64,000 nt of DNA from Aricia agestis (lineage: Eukaryota > Arthropoda > Insecta > Lepidoptera > Lycaenidae), in NCBI RefSeq assembly GCF_905147365.1, contig NC_056419.1, positions 5,153,501 through 5,217,500 of the forward strand, read 5' to 3'. The notes beneath the pieces were generated by a model, which saw only the letters and a list, made by a program, of their open reading frames with translations, had not been told where the DNA came from and did no database searches. Of the stretch, positions 22,532 through 34,652 are shown piece after piece (the stretch's first letter is position 1; each line of letters starts with the position of its first letter). The translations under genes were made by a program, and so were the position numbers.

Positions 22532-25362
22532 ATTGTACAAAGCGTGATATTTTTAGATTGAAGATTTTTTTTACATTCTTTTGTAAATTAAAATAAATAT
22601 CATAAAAATACACATTAGTGTAGTCAAGTTGCCTTATTTTTTTTTGTAGACCGTACCCTTGTTTAAAGCGGATATGTTATAAAAACAATAATTACACAGA
22701 AGCGGCCGTAATAACCGTTGATTATGCACAACCGTTGATAATGAGGGCATAACGACCATCTAATTCTAATGGGATTTGTTTGTCTGTCTGTCATTGCGGC
22801 CATCTTGGATTATCAAACTTCAAATATTTTTTTACATAGAGTGTAGTCTATTTAATTTTAGTTCATCAAGTAATTTACTAATGTATGGTCGTTACATCTT
22901 TTAGCTTTCGACCTTTTTGTTTTTTAGAATAACTACAAATATTCTTCTTAGGTAACCTTTTATGGAATATATTATATATTGTCTTAATTACTGTTATGTT
23001 GGTCAAAAATTCACCCCTTATTTTTATTGACCAACACGACTACGCTAGTTTTCTTATTCTTTTTGGTTCGTCATCTTGCTTATTTGTCGTTTACTATTTA
23101 TATAGTGATTTATAATATTATATTAGTGTTCAGGTAAATAGTTAACGAAATCAAAAATGTATCTAGGTAAGAAGTCGTCAGCAATATATATAATATCTTT
23201 GCCCTAGATTTATAAAAAATCCGATTCTCACGAGATTGCATAAAATAAATTTTTTATTGAATCATGAATGAAACCCCACTTATTACTTAGTTTATAATAG
23301 CGACTAGCATTGAATGCTAATAATTTCTCTTTGAATATATGAGAACATTGTATGGAATACTTGTTTTTTTGGCGAGGAATGCTGTGTCTTCAGTCTTGCC
23401 AATTCCAACAACTTGTATGGAATTGGATTAAATTTAAATATTGTAAGCACATTAATTTTTGAGATATTTTATAAAAGCGACGACAACAAATATAAAAATC
23501 AATATTAAATAAGTATTTTAAGTTTAACTATCATCCTCAAGAAGTTAAACATCAAGATTCAAGAGGTTTAAAATACGTGATTTCAATTTGCTGATTTTTA
23601 GGCGAAAGAATAATGGCAAAAACCTGGGTTCAAAGGTTCCAACCACAAAACATAATTCTCGAAAACTCTTAAATAAAACATGTTCCACATGAACAATATT
23701 TAGTAACAAAAGTAAACAAACTATAGCATCAGGGGGTATCCCGGAATTGTAAGATTGCGGTAACTTACAAACAAGTTGCTTCCAGCTCATTGGTTCGGAC
23801 GCAATAAGCGGCTAATTCCGATAATCTCAGCTGCTTTTCCGCGTGAGGGGCGCGCAAAAAGTCGCTAACTTTGTGTTGGTGATGAGGCGAAGTAAAGACT
23901 TAGGTTGGGTAGATAAGGCATGGAAATGTAGCTAGTTTCGGTAGGTTGAAGAATAACGCTGTTATAAAATAATTAATCGGAAAATAATCAAGTTTTAGTC
24001 TTGGAGAAAGTAGTCAGTTTAAAAAATAATATTTGCGATATTTTTCATTTTGAACATTACAGAACAACCAACTATGTTCTATTTTGATCCTGATTAGAAA
24101 CTCTACATAGAGATAAGTATTTTCTTTGCATTGCTAGCCTATGTAGATAGGCTAAGTTAAATGCAGAAAATCCGAGTAATTTAGAGTAAAGAAATACATA
24201 ATATAGAGTAAAGAGATATATAATATTTTTGGGTAAATAATAATTTGAAAATATTTATATTTCTGCAAATTTTTGAACAATTCTCTGTTTTAACTTTTTT
24301 TTAATAGCCATTGGGTCATATTCGTTTTTTTGCCACCTCTACCAAATTCCAAAGTCTATAGCCAAATATGAATTGAACCACTAACTAAATACGCAGTAAG
24401 TAGGGTTCCTCATTATACACAATAGACACACGTGTATATTCTGTAAAGGTAAATCTGTGGGCCAACAGACGAGTAAAACCAGTATTTAACATTGTATAAT
24501 AATTTTAATGGCGTACTGGTTTTCAATATTAAATAATTCAGCTTATTATGCAACAAATATAACGAAGATGTTGTTTGTAGAGCAGAGCTTCCATGAGAGA
24601 TAATAAGAGACTTACAATTTTGTTTATTGAGCACAGCTTTAAGCTTTCATAAGAAGAACAAAAACTTTGAACATGTTTGGAAATTTCCAAGGTGGTACTG
24701 CAATATTTATACGACATAATATTAGGTGTTTATAATATCAGCAGCATAGTTACGAAACTCTAAATTAGTTAATGACTTCGTGCAGATACAAAAACTACCT
24801 CAGGTACGGGTCATTTTTTCCACGGCAAAAGGGAAACCTGTGGTTATCGATTGACTATGTCCCAGCCAAAGGATAATGGGAAAATGAAGACCGTCACAAC
24901 TAACAAATTACCAATAAAATAATGATTATATTATTATGTAAGATTAAAGTGTGGAAATAACACAAAAATATACAAGATAACTTAAAACATAAAGTCAACA
25001 AGTATCGAACCGATCGGAAATAAAAAAACAAACCCCGCATAATAAGCACAAATAAAACCGACGTTTTTTTCACCCACATGTCGTCATATTTCTTGTACCT
25101 TATTATAATTAGCGTCAGGTAGGCCTATGTCTATTGTTCAAATACAAATATTCCGATCGCTACCTGCGTCGAGTGCGGATTTTCGGAATTTTGGGTTTTT
25201 AGAAAAAATCTGATGCGCACCGCAAACATTGTTTTTGTTTGCAAACGATGTAGCGTCAGGACTCAGGGGTGCGCAACATTTTGTTTCAAATCTTTACGCG
25301 CCATGGCCAATGTAGGGTAGAGACTAGAGAGGTAATTAAATTTTCAGTTGAATATGTTATTA
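22532..25362. other. AT-rich stretch, no gene recognised
   Basis: Nothing with a recognisable domain or repeat family is seen. A minus-strand frame at 23545-23790 lacks motifs and is not supported. Confidence 0.3.
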
Positions 25363-25585
25363 CTAGCTGTCCCGGCATACGTTTCTATGCCATATTTAAA
25401 AGTATTTCGTCCGTATTATTTTATTGAAGTGACTAAATAAGCATGTCACTATGGCAATGTCCATCGCTATCCCATCGCGTCGCACAAACAATGGTCGCCG
25501 TCAGTCTCGAGTTGTAATAATTTACTATTATTTATTCAAAAAATGCACTTATCAATATAATAAGTACCCAGTAGCCGATTCTCAA
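25363..25585 (+). repeat. Dispersed repeat (CTAGCTGTCCCGGCATACG)
   Basis: Closely matches 6566-6782, including CACAAACAATGGTCGCCGTC and AATAAGTACCCAGTAGCCGA; it has lost the terminal segment. Confidence 0.65.
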
Positions 25586-26383
25586 ATCTACCAGAGTTAT
25601 AGAAATCAACTTTAATTAGTAGTTAGTGCAAACATTAAAAGGTTCACAATCACTGGTGGCGACAAAGCATCAAAGCCGCAAACTCACGTAGCTGTTAAAA
25701 AAATTAAAACCCGATTCATTGCGGCTTAACTTTTAGCCCACTTCTGAACGTTTAAGCGAAACTGGCAATGTAGACCATTATTTTACTATCCATAAATCTC
25801 TCACGCCGGCGATCAAAAGAAAAGACGTCATATGGCGCGCTCACCAATTCTTTGTTCTACTGATTGTTAAAAATTAAGTTCGCGTCATTAATTTTAATAC
25901 GGAAATTTATGTTTTCGTTTTTTTTCTTAATTGACCGTTATTTGGAAGATAAATTATTGCGTTCTAGATCCAACAGATAGGGGAAATGCTCAAACGTTTA
26001 GCTCACCTGCTGTTTAGGAGATTGTGCGCATCGATATCTGTCTATTAAACAGCATAATATGTATTATGTTTATTGTTTATGCAACTCAATATAAATTAAT
26101 AACATTAATATCTAATACTATTTGATATACAAACATGTTATAATTGAGTTGTGAACTAAGTGGGAGGCAATGCTTAGCCCTGAGTGACACCAAAGCCCTA
26201 AATGAATGTGACGTGAAATTGATATAAAATAAAACAATATCTGTTTTACACTTTACGGAACAGCAACTTTGCCGTGAAACTGAAGAGGTTAAACTCAAGA
26301 GCTTAAGAGGTATTTTAAATTACTGATACAAATATTTAAACAGCGAACAACTTTATAAGATCTGCTTGTCCTGGTCTAGCACA

Positions 26384-26751
26384 TTATAATAATAATAATA
26401 ACTCCCATACCGGTTTCGGTGACGGTGGCCGGTTTCATTGAAACCAGGCCAGTTACGCAAGAGTAATTTTATAGTGCTCAAGCGTGTGCGCAGTACACAA
26501 GAGCACTCTCTATTCCTTTTACTCTCATAACCCAGTGGGACGGACGACCGACACGACTGGCGAGAGATCAGGCGCAGGACCGACTTTTTACATGCCCATC
26601 CGACGCATGGATCATCTTACTTGTCAGACAATCCGGTGATCAGCCCGCATTGCCCTAACCAAACTTGGAAATAACATGTTTTTAACGCGGGAATCGAACC
26701 CACGACCTCCGAGTCAAGAGCCACGCTCTTAACTACTGGACCACGGAGGCG
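26384..26751 (-). mobile_element. SINE-A, tRNA-derived
   Basis: On the minus strand the head reads CGCCTCCGTGGTCCAGTAGT then GAGGTCGTGGGTTCGATTCC, giving A-box-like TGGTCCAGTAGTT and B-box GGTTCGATTCC. The body contains AGTAAGATGATCCATGCGTC and ends in an (ATT)n tail at 26384-26400. Related copies lie at 36152, 56088 and 62516. Expected to be transcribed by RNA polymerase III from the internal boxes and mobilised by a LINE. Confidence 0.8.
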
Positions 26752-27296
26752 TCAGCAAACTTTGAATATTCACACGCTGTGCATCATTTGATTAAATTTA
26801 TTAGTAAAGCACCGAGGAGATATTAACCTACAGATTTGATTCTCATACTTCGAATCTCGCACTTGCTCGCACACATACTCTCACGTGCAAGTGAAACAGT
26901 TTGAGATCGAAACGATATTCTAAATATGAGAATAAACAGCCACTTACTCCTGATTCCTAGAGTATTGCTGATCTCTCCGACAATCACTTACCATAAGGTC
27001 AATTTCGCTTGTTTACCCTTCTAAAAACGTGGTAGTTGATAAAAGGTGCCATCAGAGATTCGTCGTGATACGCCCGAAGGTACTCGTGATCCGTCTACAA
27101 ATACCGCTACGGGCTCTTATTTGGTTGGAAAAAGGTATTTACATAAGCAAAAGAAGGTAGTAATAGACTGCACTAATAACTAAGTAAGTAGTAAGTATTA
27201 TTGTTTGCATGAGCAAAAGGAAATAATAAGATGTACTTAGTAGTGAGCACCTTGAGTAGACTGCAACTTTTCTTCATATTATGAAATGTTATAGAA

Positions 27297-27443
27297 CTAA
27301 CTAAAAGCCGAGCTTTGTGAGGGCTCGCGTCGTCACCCCTTGTCGGACTGATGATGACACATCTACTTAAATCACAAATCAATGGGAGTGATAGTTTTTT
27401 ATGTAAAGTGTACCACAAAACGTAGAGGTTGTGGGATATACTA
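27297..27443 (+). repeat. Dispersed repeat (CTAAAAGCCGAGCTTTGTGA)
   Basis: Second, shorter copy of the family at 8067-8308. Confidence 0.6.
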
Positions 27444-30011
27444 ATAAAATGATTGCTTATAAAGACGGAATCATTTTTATCCAGAGCACTGCCTTCTGTA
27501 GAAGATAGGTTTCTAGGCCTATGCCAAATATATCTAAGAAGAAATGCGAAAACAGACATTCTTAAAAACGCATCAGTTGTTTTTATGTCTAAAGTTTAGA
27601 GTCTAAACTCAAATGGACGGGGTTAGTAAAAAAAAGGATAATGATTTTTTTATAACAACAAAAAGCAAAAGAGTGAACACTTGCACCAAGAGAGTCGCAA
27701 GAGCATTGCCAGCCATTAAAAAGTTACGCTCTTTCATCAAAGTTCGCAAGTCGTAATGTTTGGGATGTATGTCTATTCCCACACTGCAAATTAAGATGTA
27801 CAGTGACAGACAACTTATAATTACAGAATATGCTAATAGAATGTAATTAAGTCAGGGTTAGAAGGTAAACTTTCATACTTTCACTCTCGGAATTTACTTT
27901 CCTGAGCACTATCTCACAATGAGCTCTATCGCTAACCTTTCGCCGGGACTATTACGTACAGGTACATTTTAAAGTCTAAATAAGAAACTCTTTAGTTGAA
28001 TAAAAGAATATATAAAATTGACAAAGAAGGAGTTTCTTTCGGGCATTCGAAATGAATTAATAACATAAAAAAATTACAAAAACAAGATATTTTGTATGTT
28101 ACACAATATCATAATTAACTATACAAAAGACAATTTGAACTAGCGCATTAATCCAACTAATAAAGTTTATTAAACTAATAAAACTAATAAAGTATATTAG
28201 ACTGAAATATTGTGTTTAATTTGTCTGGCCAGTGGCTTTCTAAAAGCAAATTAAAAATCTTCTAGGATATTATAAACACTAGAATCTAGATCCGATCCGA
28301 TCCCACGGGCCCTGACATTTTTTTACGATAAAATCTCTTTCTAATCTTAATATTATGTCTTGCCCAGGACTCCAAGGAAAAATTCATCACAATCGCCAAT
28401 TTTTAAAAGTGAAATATTATTATCAGAAGCCGATACTCTGTATCTGTAATATTAATATAGATTTTTTTATTATTCTTAAATAAGTAATATTTTTATAAAG
28501 CGACCAATTTCTATAACACGCAATAGGCCGACCGATCTACATTCGTTCGGTTTTAATTGCTTTTTTTATAGCAATAGATGTGGATTCTGACCGAAACAGC
28601 GGGTGGCCAAACGCCCTTTGAGACCACAGTAATTATAATTAATCTATTAACTTCCACCACTGCAATTATACAAAAAATCTAATTCGGATATCTTTGATTA
28701 TTTAATTACGTTTTTGAAGCATGTGTATAGGTAGCAGTATACGCAGATGGTCTGGTGTAGGCTATTTACTCATTGTAAATTAAGGTTTGGTATATTATTT
28801 TAACCAGTTTGAAAAAAAGAAGAATATTGTATGTCCGGCTGTGGATATACATTTTTAAGCAAGAAAGAAGGAGGCAGTTGTATATGCGGCTGTAGCTCTA
28901 TATTTTGTATTTTTCTATCCGTTATGAATTATTTTCTATATAATTTAAACATACTTTATCGACTAAAGAATGCGATTGTACGCATAGGCAGTGTGGGAGA
29001 GGAGGGAGGTACACTCAGTTACTTAAAGGTTGAGGTTTATTTCGCGGAATATTGCTAAAAATAATAACAAACTAAATTTTAAGCTATGGGTTTCCGCAAA
29101 GCAACGCCTGATTCTATCAACTAAAGTAGGAACCAATTCTTCATTTCTGTCCGAACGAATCAATACTACAGAATTAATAATGTTTTAATTAGCCACTCCG
29201 ACTATAGTCCGGTTAAATTGTTGTTTGCCTTTGTCTCTTTCATAAGTTATGCTTCGATAGATAACATTATAATTATACTCGTTGAGACGTTTGCCCCCGG
29301 GCGAACAAGCGTGCACCTTATGCAGATTATGATGTAAGCATTGATTAAGCTTTGGGGAATTTAGAGATCGTAATTTAGTTATAGTTTGTTTTTTAAGTGG
29401 CAAGATTGACAAACGTACGGACTCTAGATTCTTGGGGCTATATAATAAAAAAAAAATCAGGCCGTTACTCGCAGGTTGCTGGACTGGATGGCATCATGTA
29501 TTTCAGTTTAGAAAGTGTTAATTTCTAACTAAATATAAACCTAAAACATTAGTAAATAGGAGTCATTTTTAGGATTTTGCTGATAGGAACTGTTTGAAGT
29601 TAGTCAATCAAAGCGTTTGTAATATTTTAAATCAAAGCCCAAAACCAGATATTAGTTATTGGGTTTTATTTAATTTTTCTTGAGGTTATGGTATATCCAT
29701 CAAGGTCTATTAATTGCGGCCACCTGTAGGTTGGTGATAGAGCTATGATTTGTAAAGCTTGGCTCTACTATAAAATTTTTTAGGTAAAGGTTCTATTAGA
29801 AAACTTTCCGAAGCGAAGAAAAGAGTTGACTGCTAACACGTTACTATCACTGACTCACAGCTGATTGTGGCATGATTAGTGGCCTGGTACTCACGAGTCC
29901 GAAAGGCAGCGTCAATTAGTGACTGATCCTAGCTGTGATCACCTCTTTAACCCGCTAAATGGTACAAGCCACGAGGCGAGGCACATTTAGTTCATATCAA
30001 TCCCTACTAAT
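27444..30011. other. AT-rich stretch, no gene recognised
   Basis: No domain or known repeat was recognised. Open frames at 28831-29058 (plus) and 29185-29412 (minus) have no motifs I can name. Confidence 0.3.
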
Positions 30012-30348
30012 ACGTGGGAGAGCCATGCTTCTGCACGAATGGGCCGGCTCGACCGGATAAATACCACGTTCTCACAGAAAACCGGCGTGAAACAGCGCTT
30101 GCGCTGTGTTTCGCCGAATGAGTGAGTTTACCGGAGGCCCAATCCCCTAACCCCTACCCTATTCCCTTCCCTACCCTCAACTTTTCCCTTCCCTTCCCTA
30201 CCCTCCCCTATTACCCTATTCCCTCTTAAAAGGCCGGCAACGCACTTGCAGCTCTTCTGATGCTGCGAGTGTCCATGGGCGACGGAAGTTGCTTTCCATT
30301 AGGTGACCCGTTTGCTCGTTTGCCCCCTTATTTCATAAAAAAAAAAAA
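30012..30348 (+). mobile_element. 330-bp retroposon copy
   Basis: Full family order from ACGTGGGAGAGCCATGCTTC to a 12-base A tail. Confidence 0.8.
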
Positions 30349-30354
30349 TTATAA

Positions 30355-30650
30355 ACTAGCTGGTGCCCGCGACCACGTCCGCGTCAGCATAGTAGATCAC
30401 GTCCCAAGTATTATTTTTCAAAAATATTAAATGTACAGAATTGAGTTTCCTACGATTTTATTATATGTATAGATGCGATAGTGTGTCTGTCTGTCTGTAT
30501 GTCTGTTACCTCTTCACACCCAAACCGCTGAACTGATTTTGCTGAAGTTTGATATGCAGATACTTCGAGTCCCGGGAAAGGACATATAACACTTATTACG
30601 CCGGAAAATGTACGGTTCCCGCGATAAACAAATTTTGGCACGTCATCTAG
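30355..30650 (-). repeat. RTE-type LINE 3' tail
   Basis: A short start CTAGCTGGTGCCCGCGACCA is followed by the inverted tail: GTGTGTCTGTCTGTCTG, TTACCTCTTCACACCCAAAC, GTCCCGGGAAAGGACATATA, and at the far end ACGTCATCTAG. Confidence 0.6.
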
Positions 30651-30775
30651 TTGTCTAATATAGCCGTGGCCCGTGTGTGTAACTAGCTAGATTTGGAGCG
30701 TAGAGGCAAGTCTTTTTCAGCATAGCTTGTATGATCTGCAGGAAGCTCCCTCATAATACATTTGTATATTTCCAG

Positions 30776-30867
30776 CAGTGAGCGAGCAGATGATGACGAA
30801 CTACGAACAATCTCGATCATATCAGCTTCCTAACCAAAAAAGAGATCAAGATCGATCTACCCGTTAA
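30776..30867 (+). CDS. Weak candidate terminal exon
   Basis: A pyrimidine-rich acceptor (TTTGTATATTTCCAG, ending at 30775) precedes a frame of about 29 codons beginning VSEQMMTNYEQSRSYQLPNQ and ending in TAA. The residue mix, rich in Q, R, S and D, looks protein-like. No homolog is recognised, no partner exon is identified and the length is within chance. This is inference only. Confidence 0.2.
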
Positions 30868-30886
30868 AATACTACGTACAGTCATA

Positions 30887-31999
30887 TCCCAGGTAGCACA
30901 AAATTGCTGAGTAGCGTCTGTGGGCCCGTTTTTTACATCGCCATTTGCTATGAAAAATTGATATATAAGCTTCTACTCAAGCTCTATATGACCAAATTGG
31001 GCACACTTTATATAGCAAATTATTACTATATAGAAACGATGTGAGTAGCTTTGCTAAGAAGTTTTTGTCATTTAGGTCGCTTTCACGTTACCAAAAAATA
31101 TAGATAATAAAAATCTGAAGTACCACACGACTATAAATTTAATATGGCGATTACAGAATTAAATGATTTTTAAAACATTGACGTATTACATATATTTTAT
31201 GAAAATTGTTACTCGCCATAATATGAGCCTAATTTTATATGCAAATTAAGTTTTACTGTTAATGTATCTATGAATTATAGGTAAATTTTTAATGTGCTTC
31301 TAATTTTCGATGGTTTCATAAATTGTATTAATAATTAAAACATATTTTTTAAATATTTTATTTTTTATTTGTCACTAAAAGCTGAAATTAAGTTTCCTAA
31401 AAGTCTAAATACCTATTCGGTTAACAAAAACCACTGTTAAAAACAACTTATTATTAGGCGTAACCGAAATTAAACGTTAAAATCGATAATTCATAAAATT
31501 TGCAAAAATTTTGACAGATTGCACTCCATCAAAACCAATTAAAAGTCTCTACACTAGCATATAATTCACCTTTCATGACTGTTTTTCTTATGAATGCTGA
31601 GTTATTTGCTTTGAAGCAAATTACTCAGAATTCATAAGAAATATTTCTTATGAATGCTATATAATTCACCTTTCATGACTGTTTTTCTTATGAATGCTGA
31701 GTAATTTGCTTCAAAGCAACTAGGCTATATTAATAACTTCTAATTGGCGAAAAGCTGTATAGATGGAACTTACTTGGCTAGAAATTACTGTATTGGGTGC
31801 TTCCATATGACAGCCGTGTAAAAACGCTATATATACGTCTACAGCGCAATTTTACACAGCTTTTAATGAAAAAATATAGTTGGCTATGTAATATGGCACT
31901 ATTTGGCTCTTTCTAATGTAAATCACCGTTATTATGTAGCTGCAATATGACCAAAAACGATATAAGCCAAATCTTACATAGCATTTGTGCTACCTGGGA
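30887..31999. mobile_element. 1.1-kb TIR element, non-autonomous
   Basis: Ends form a perfect inverted repeat, TCCCAGGTAGCACAAA at 30887 and its reverse complement ending at 31999, with TA on both sides. Internal TATATGACCAAA and related subterminal motifs recur toward each end. There is no transposase frame. The TA flank fits a Tc1/mariner-like or related superfamily, which is inference. Confidence 0.65.
31557..31730. repeat. 100-bp direct repeat with internal palindrome
   Basis: ATAATTCACCTTTCATGACT starts at 31561 and again exactly 100 bp later at 31661. The first unit holds a full inverted repeat (CTTATGAATGCTGAG...CTCAGAATTCATAAG around GCTTTGAAGC); the second holds only its left half plus TTGCTTCAAAGCAA. 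It lies inside the TIR element. Confidence 0.75.
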
Positions 32000-32025
32000 T
32001 ACATTATACAGACACCCACGTACGG

Positions 32026-32227
32026 CGGGGCTAAAATGGTCGCTTTGAAGAATCATAATATGAATCTTAATATGATTCATTTTTCTAAAATCGCAAAATG
32101 CAACTCTGCTTGCAATTCATTTCAGGTATTTTTGTACTGATTTGACATTTGACAGTTTGACAGTTTTGACAATTCATTTGATGAATTGATTGAGAGGAAT
32201 TGCTAAATGTGACCATTTTAGGCCCGC
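32026..32227. mobile_element. Probable MITE (GGGCTAAAATGGTC termini)
   Basis: CGGGGCTAAAATGGTCGCTT is mirrored by AATGTGACCATTTTAGGCCC at the right. About 200 bp, AT-rich and non-coding. No TSD was determined. Overlapping open frames at 32085-32385 on both strands start in it and are not supported as genes. Confidence 0.5.
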
Positions 32228-33388
32228 AGGTCTTTATAACACCTCTCTGGTTTACAGGGGTTAAAAAGGTAAGTAGAGCCTCAAAGGTAATTGTGAACTT
32301 TGGCCTACCCAGACGTGAGACTCCAGTGACATTCACCATTCTCGGGCTAATTTCTTTGACCTTCATCAGACATCTTCTCAACTAATTCTCACAACTCCAG
32401 CGTTAATTCAAGGTGAAGACCCTTGATAGTTCGGTAGTCGCGGCACGGCGTAAGTAGATTTACATGTAGCGAGCACGTGACCCTATTTCGAATTTCCCCG
32501 ACTTTAGATTGTGTCAGAGGCGGATATACGCTAGTGTGTTCCTGTTAGGTTCTGCTAAATTTTTTAACTGTGTCAATCAACACTGAATTGAAAATGTATT
32601 CGATACAGTCTCGGGAGTATCAAAATTGCATCAACATAAATGTTAAAGCTGACGAGCTGTAGGTACGAAAATAATCAGTTGAAAGGATATACTAAAGAAA
32701 GTACGAGAAAGAAAAAAAAAACATGTAGTACGAGAACTGGAGTTTTGGCTTAAAGCTGAAACGTTCTTTGGATAGTGCAAGTGTCAACAAATCAAGTTAA
32801 GAGCTACCCACGTTTTATAATGTAGTTGGCAATGGAACAGCTGATATGATGAAACTAGTCATATTATTATAGTATAGACTAGTGTGAATTGTCGTAATAC
32901 TTATTATAGTAGCAGAAACAAGCGAATGTAACGTCGAAATCTGGAATAAGGAATTTATTTTTTATATGTTTTCATACTCTAAAGTTGTAAATATATTATA
33001 TGTGCATACAGCAGTTTAAGGGGTTCAAAATCGGCGCCCAAAACCCTAAAACTAACGTAACTTAGATCCGCTCCTGGCTGGGTTACTGGGTGTTATGAAA
33101 TATATCCTGTACGGCCTTGTTGTGGTTCCGAGAATGGATACGAAGCTTCTTCATTTACAAGGATAATAGATATATTTGAAATCTGAATTAACATGTTCGC
33201 ATAAACCTATCCCAGTTTCAAACTTATTGTGGTGTCTTCAAGAACATGTAATATGTTCTAATAGTAATATTACCATTATTGTTTATTTCAAATCATCCGT
33301 TTGTACTACTATCAGGGAAGTTGATTCATAGGTAGATTGCGGACCTAATTGTAAAGACGACAGTATGTATTAAGTCTATGGTAAAGAC

Positions 33389-33471
33389 CGACCAAATGAC
33401 GTAGGTCTGTCAAGTGTCAACTTCCGATTGCGGACCGACTGACCAAATAACGTAGGTCTGTCTAGTGTCAA
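33389..33471 (+). repeat. 49-bp tandem duplication
   Basis: GACCAAATGACGTAGGTCTG then TCAAGTGTCAACT is repeated about 49 bp downstream with small changes (GACCAAATAACGTAGG). It is followed by ATGAATCGGTCGG running into the donor-like GTAAGTACAT at 33509; a start exon there is possible but unsupported. Confidence 0.55.
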
Positions 33472-33759
33472 CTGCATAATTATGAATCGGTCGGAAAACT
33501 TCGACGGTAAGTACATAATATTCAAGATTAATTGAACTATATTTTAATGAAACTTATAATTTGCTAACAGCTACAGACTAGCTACACATTACTATTTCTG
33601 TTTTATTTTAGTGCAGCTCAAACATTTTCTTTCCTTTGGTAAGGTTTGAGTACTGCCTCTTTCAAAATACAACGAGGTATCGTGATTTTCATCAAGCAGT
33701 TGTTAATGATTCTCAGAGTATTAAAAGTTTCAATGGCAGGTATTCTACGAATAATAAAA

Positions 33760-33904
33760 ACTACAGGCATGGGCGTACCCAGGTTCTGGGCCAGGGGGGG
33801 GGGGGGGGGCAAATTACCCAGGTTCTGGTGCCAGGGGGGGGGGGGGGGTAAATCACCCAGGTTCTGGGCCAGGGGGGGGGGCAAATCAGATTTTTCATAA
33901 GCTA

Positions 33905-33937
<33 letters not shown>

Positions 33938-33957
33938 GGTACGTCCATGACTACAGG
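33760..33957. mobile_element. hAT-type MITE with poly-G and poly-C tracts
   Basis: The element proper is 33768-33949. An exact 8-bp duplication ACTACAGG brackets it (33760-33767, 33950-33957). The termini CATGGGCGTACC and, inverted, CATGGACGTACC agree at 11 of 12 positions. Three direct units of CCCAGGTTCTGG each end in a G run (16, 15 and 10), and the right half holds a run of 29 C. The frames overlapping it are artefacts of the homopolymers. Tract lengths may be affected by sequencing error. Confidence 0.85.
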
Positions 33958-34040
33958 TATAACACGCATCAATATTATCATGATTCTAGTATCACACGAT
34001 TCACAAGTGTACTGTGTACTGCGATTCGGCCTATTACACC

Positions 34041-34074
34041 ATCATAATTATCACGGAATCGTGATAATTATGAT
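34041..34074. repeat. Perfect 15-bp hairpin, 4-nt spacer
   Basis: ATCATAATTATCACG and its inverse flank GAAT; weaker symmetry continues outward (CTATTACACC versus GCGGTAATAC). Confidence 0.7.
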
Positions 34075-34327
34075 GCGGTAATACCTGCCTATCAGACATT
34101 TTCTACGACTAAACTACAAATTGTTTATGCTACGCCGATAAAGTAACAAACATTATTATATTGGACAGAGTAACTGTAAAATTAGCATCGCGTTACGTTT
34201 GAGTTTTGACTTCTATGTTTCTTTAATAAATGCCCAAATACGCTGACATGAAATTCGGATGTGGCATTATAGTATACGTATATTATATACACTGTATACT
34301 TATATATACACTGTAGTTTGTGCGGGT

Positions 34328-34652
34328 TATAAGGGTTCCGTACCCAAAGGGTAAAAACGCGACTTTAATACCAAGACTTCAATGTCTGTCCGTCTGTCTG
34401 TCTGTCACCAGACTGCATCTCAAGAACCACTATAGCTAGACTTCTGAAATTTTCACAGATTGTGTATATCTGTTGCCGCTTAATAACAAATATTAAAAAC
34501 ATAATAAATTAAATGTTTAGGGGGGCTCCCTTACAAAAAATTAAATATGGTATATTTTAAGCTAGTTTTAGAAAATTGTACATAAAGAATAAATAAATAA
34601 ATTAAATGCAATTTTTGCCTACTCTTGCTCTATAATGGTAAGGAAACCTTGG
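34328..34652 (-). repeat. Copy of the GGCCAAGTGCGAGTCGG repeat
   Basis: In reverse it carries the 3' half of the family seen at 42361: GGGTTCCGTACCCAAAGGGT, a CTGTCTGTCTGTC stretch, AGACTTCTGAAATTTTCACA and GGGGGGCTCCCTTACAAAAA. Confidence 0.6.

Noticed and set aside
26986..27125. Minus-strand exon-like segment ending at ATG/GTAAGTG
   Set aside because: No frame stays open from the possible acceptor to the donor.
27173..27559. 128-codon minus-strand frame
   Set aside because: It runs through a dispersed repeat (27297-27443) and has no motif or coding-like composition.
32085..32385. Frames on both strands (98 and 61 codons)
   Set aside because: They overlap each other and a probable MITE; neither shows a domain.
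32400..32447. Short exon between a pyrimidine-rich acceptor and GTAAGTAG
   Set aside because: All three frames contain a stop, so it cannot be a coding internal exon; a non-coding exon has no further support.
33618..33900. Gly-rich and Pro-rich frames
   Set aside because: They are translations of poly-G runs inside the hAT-type MITE.
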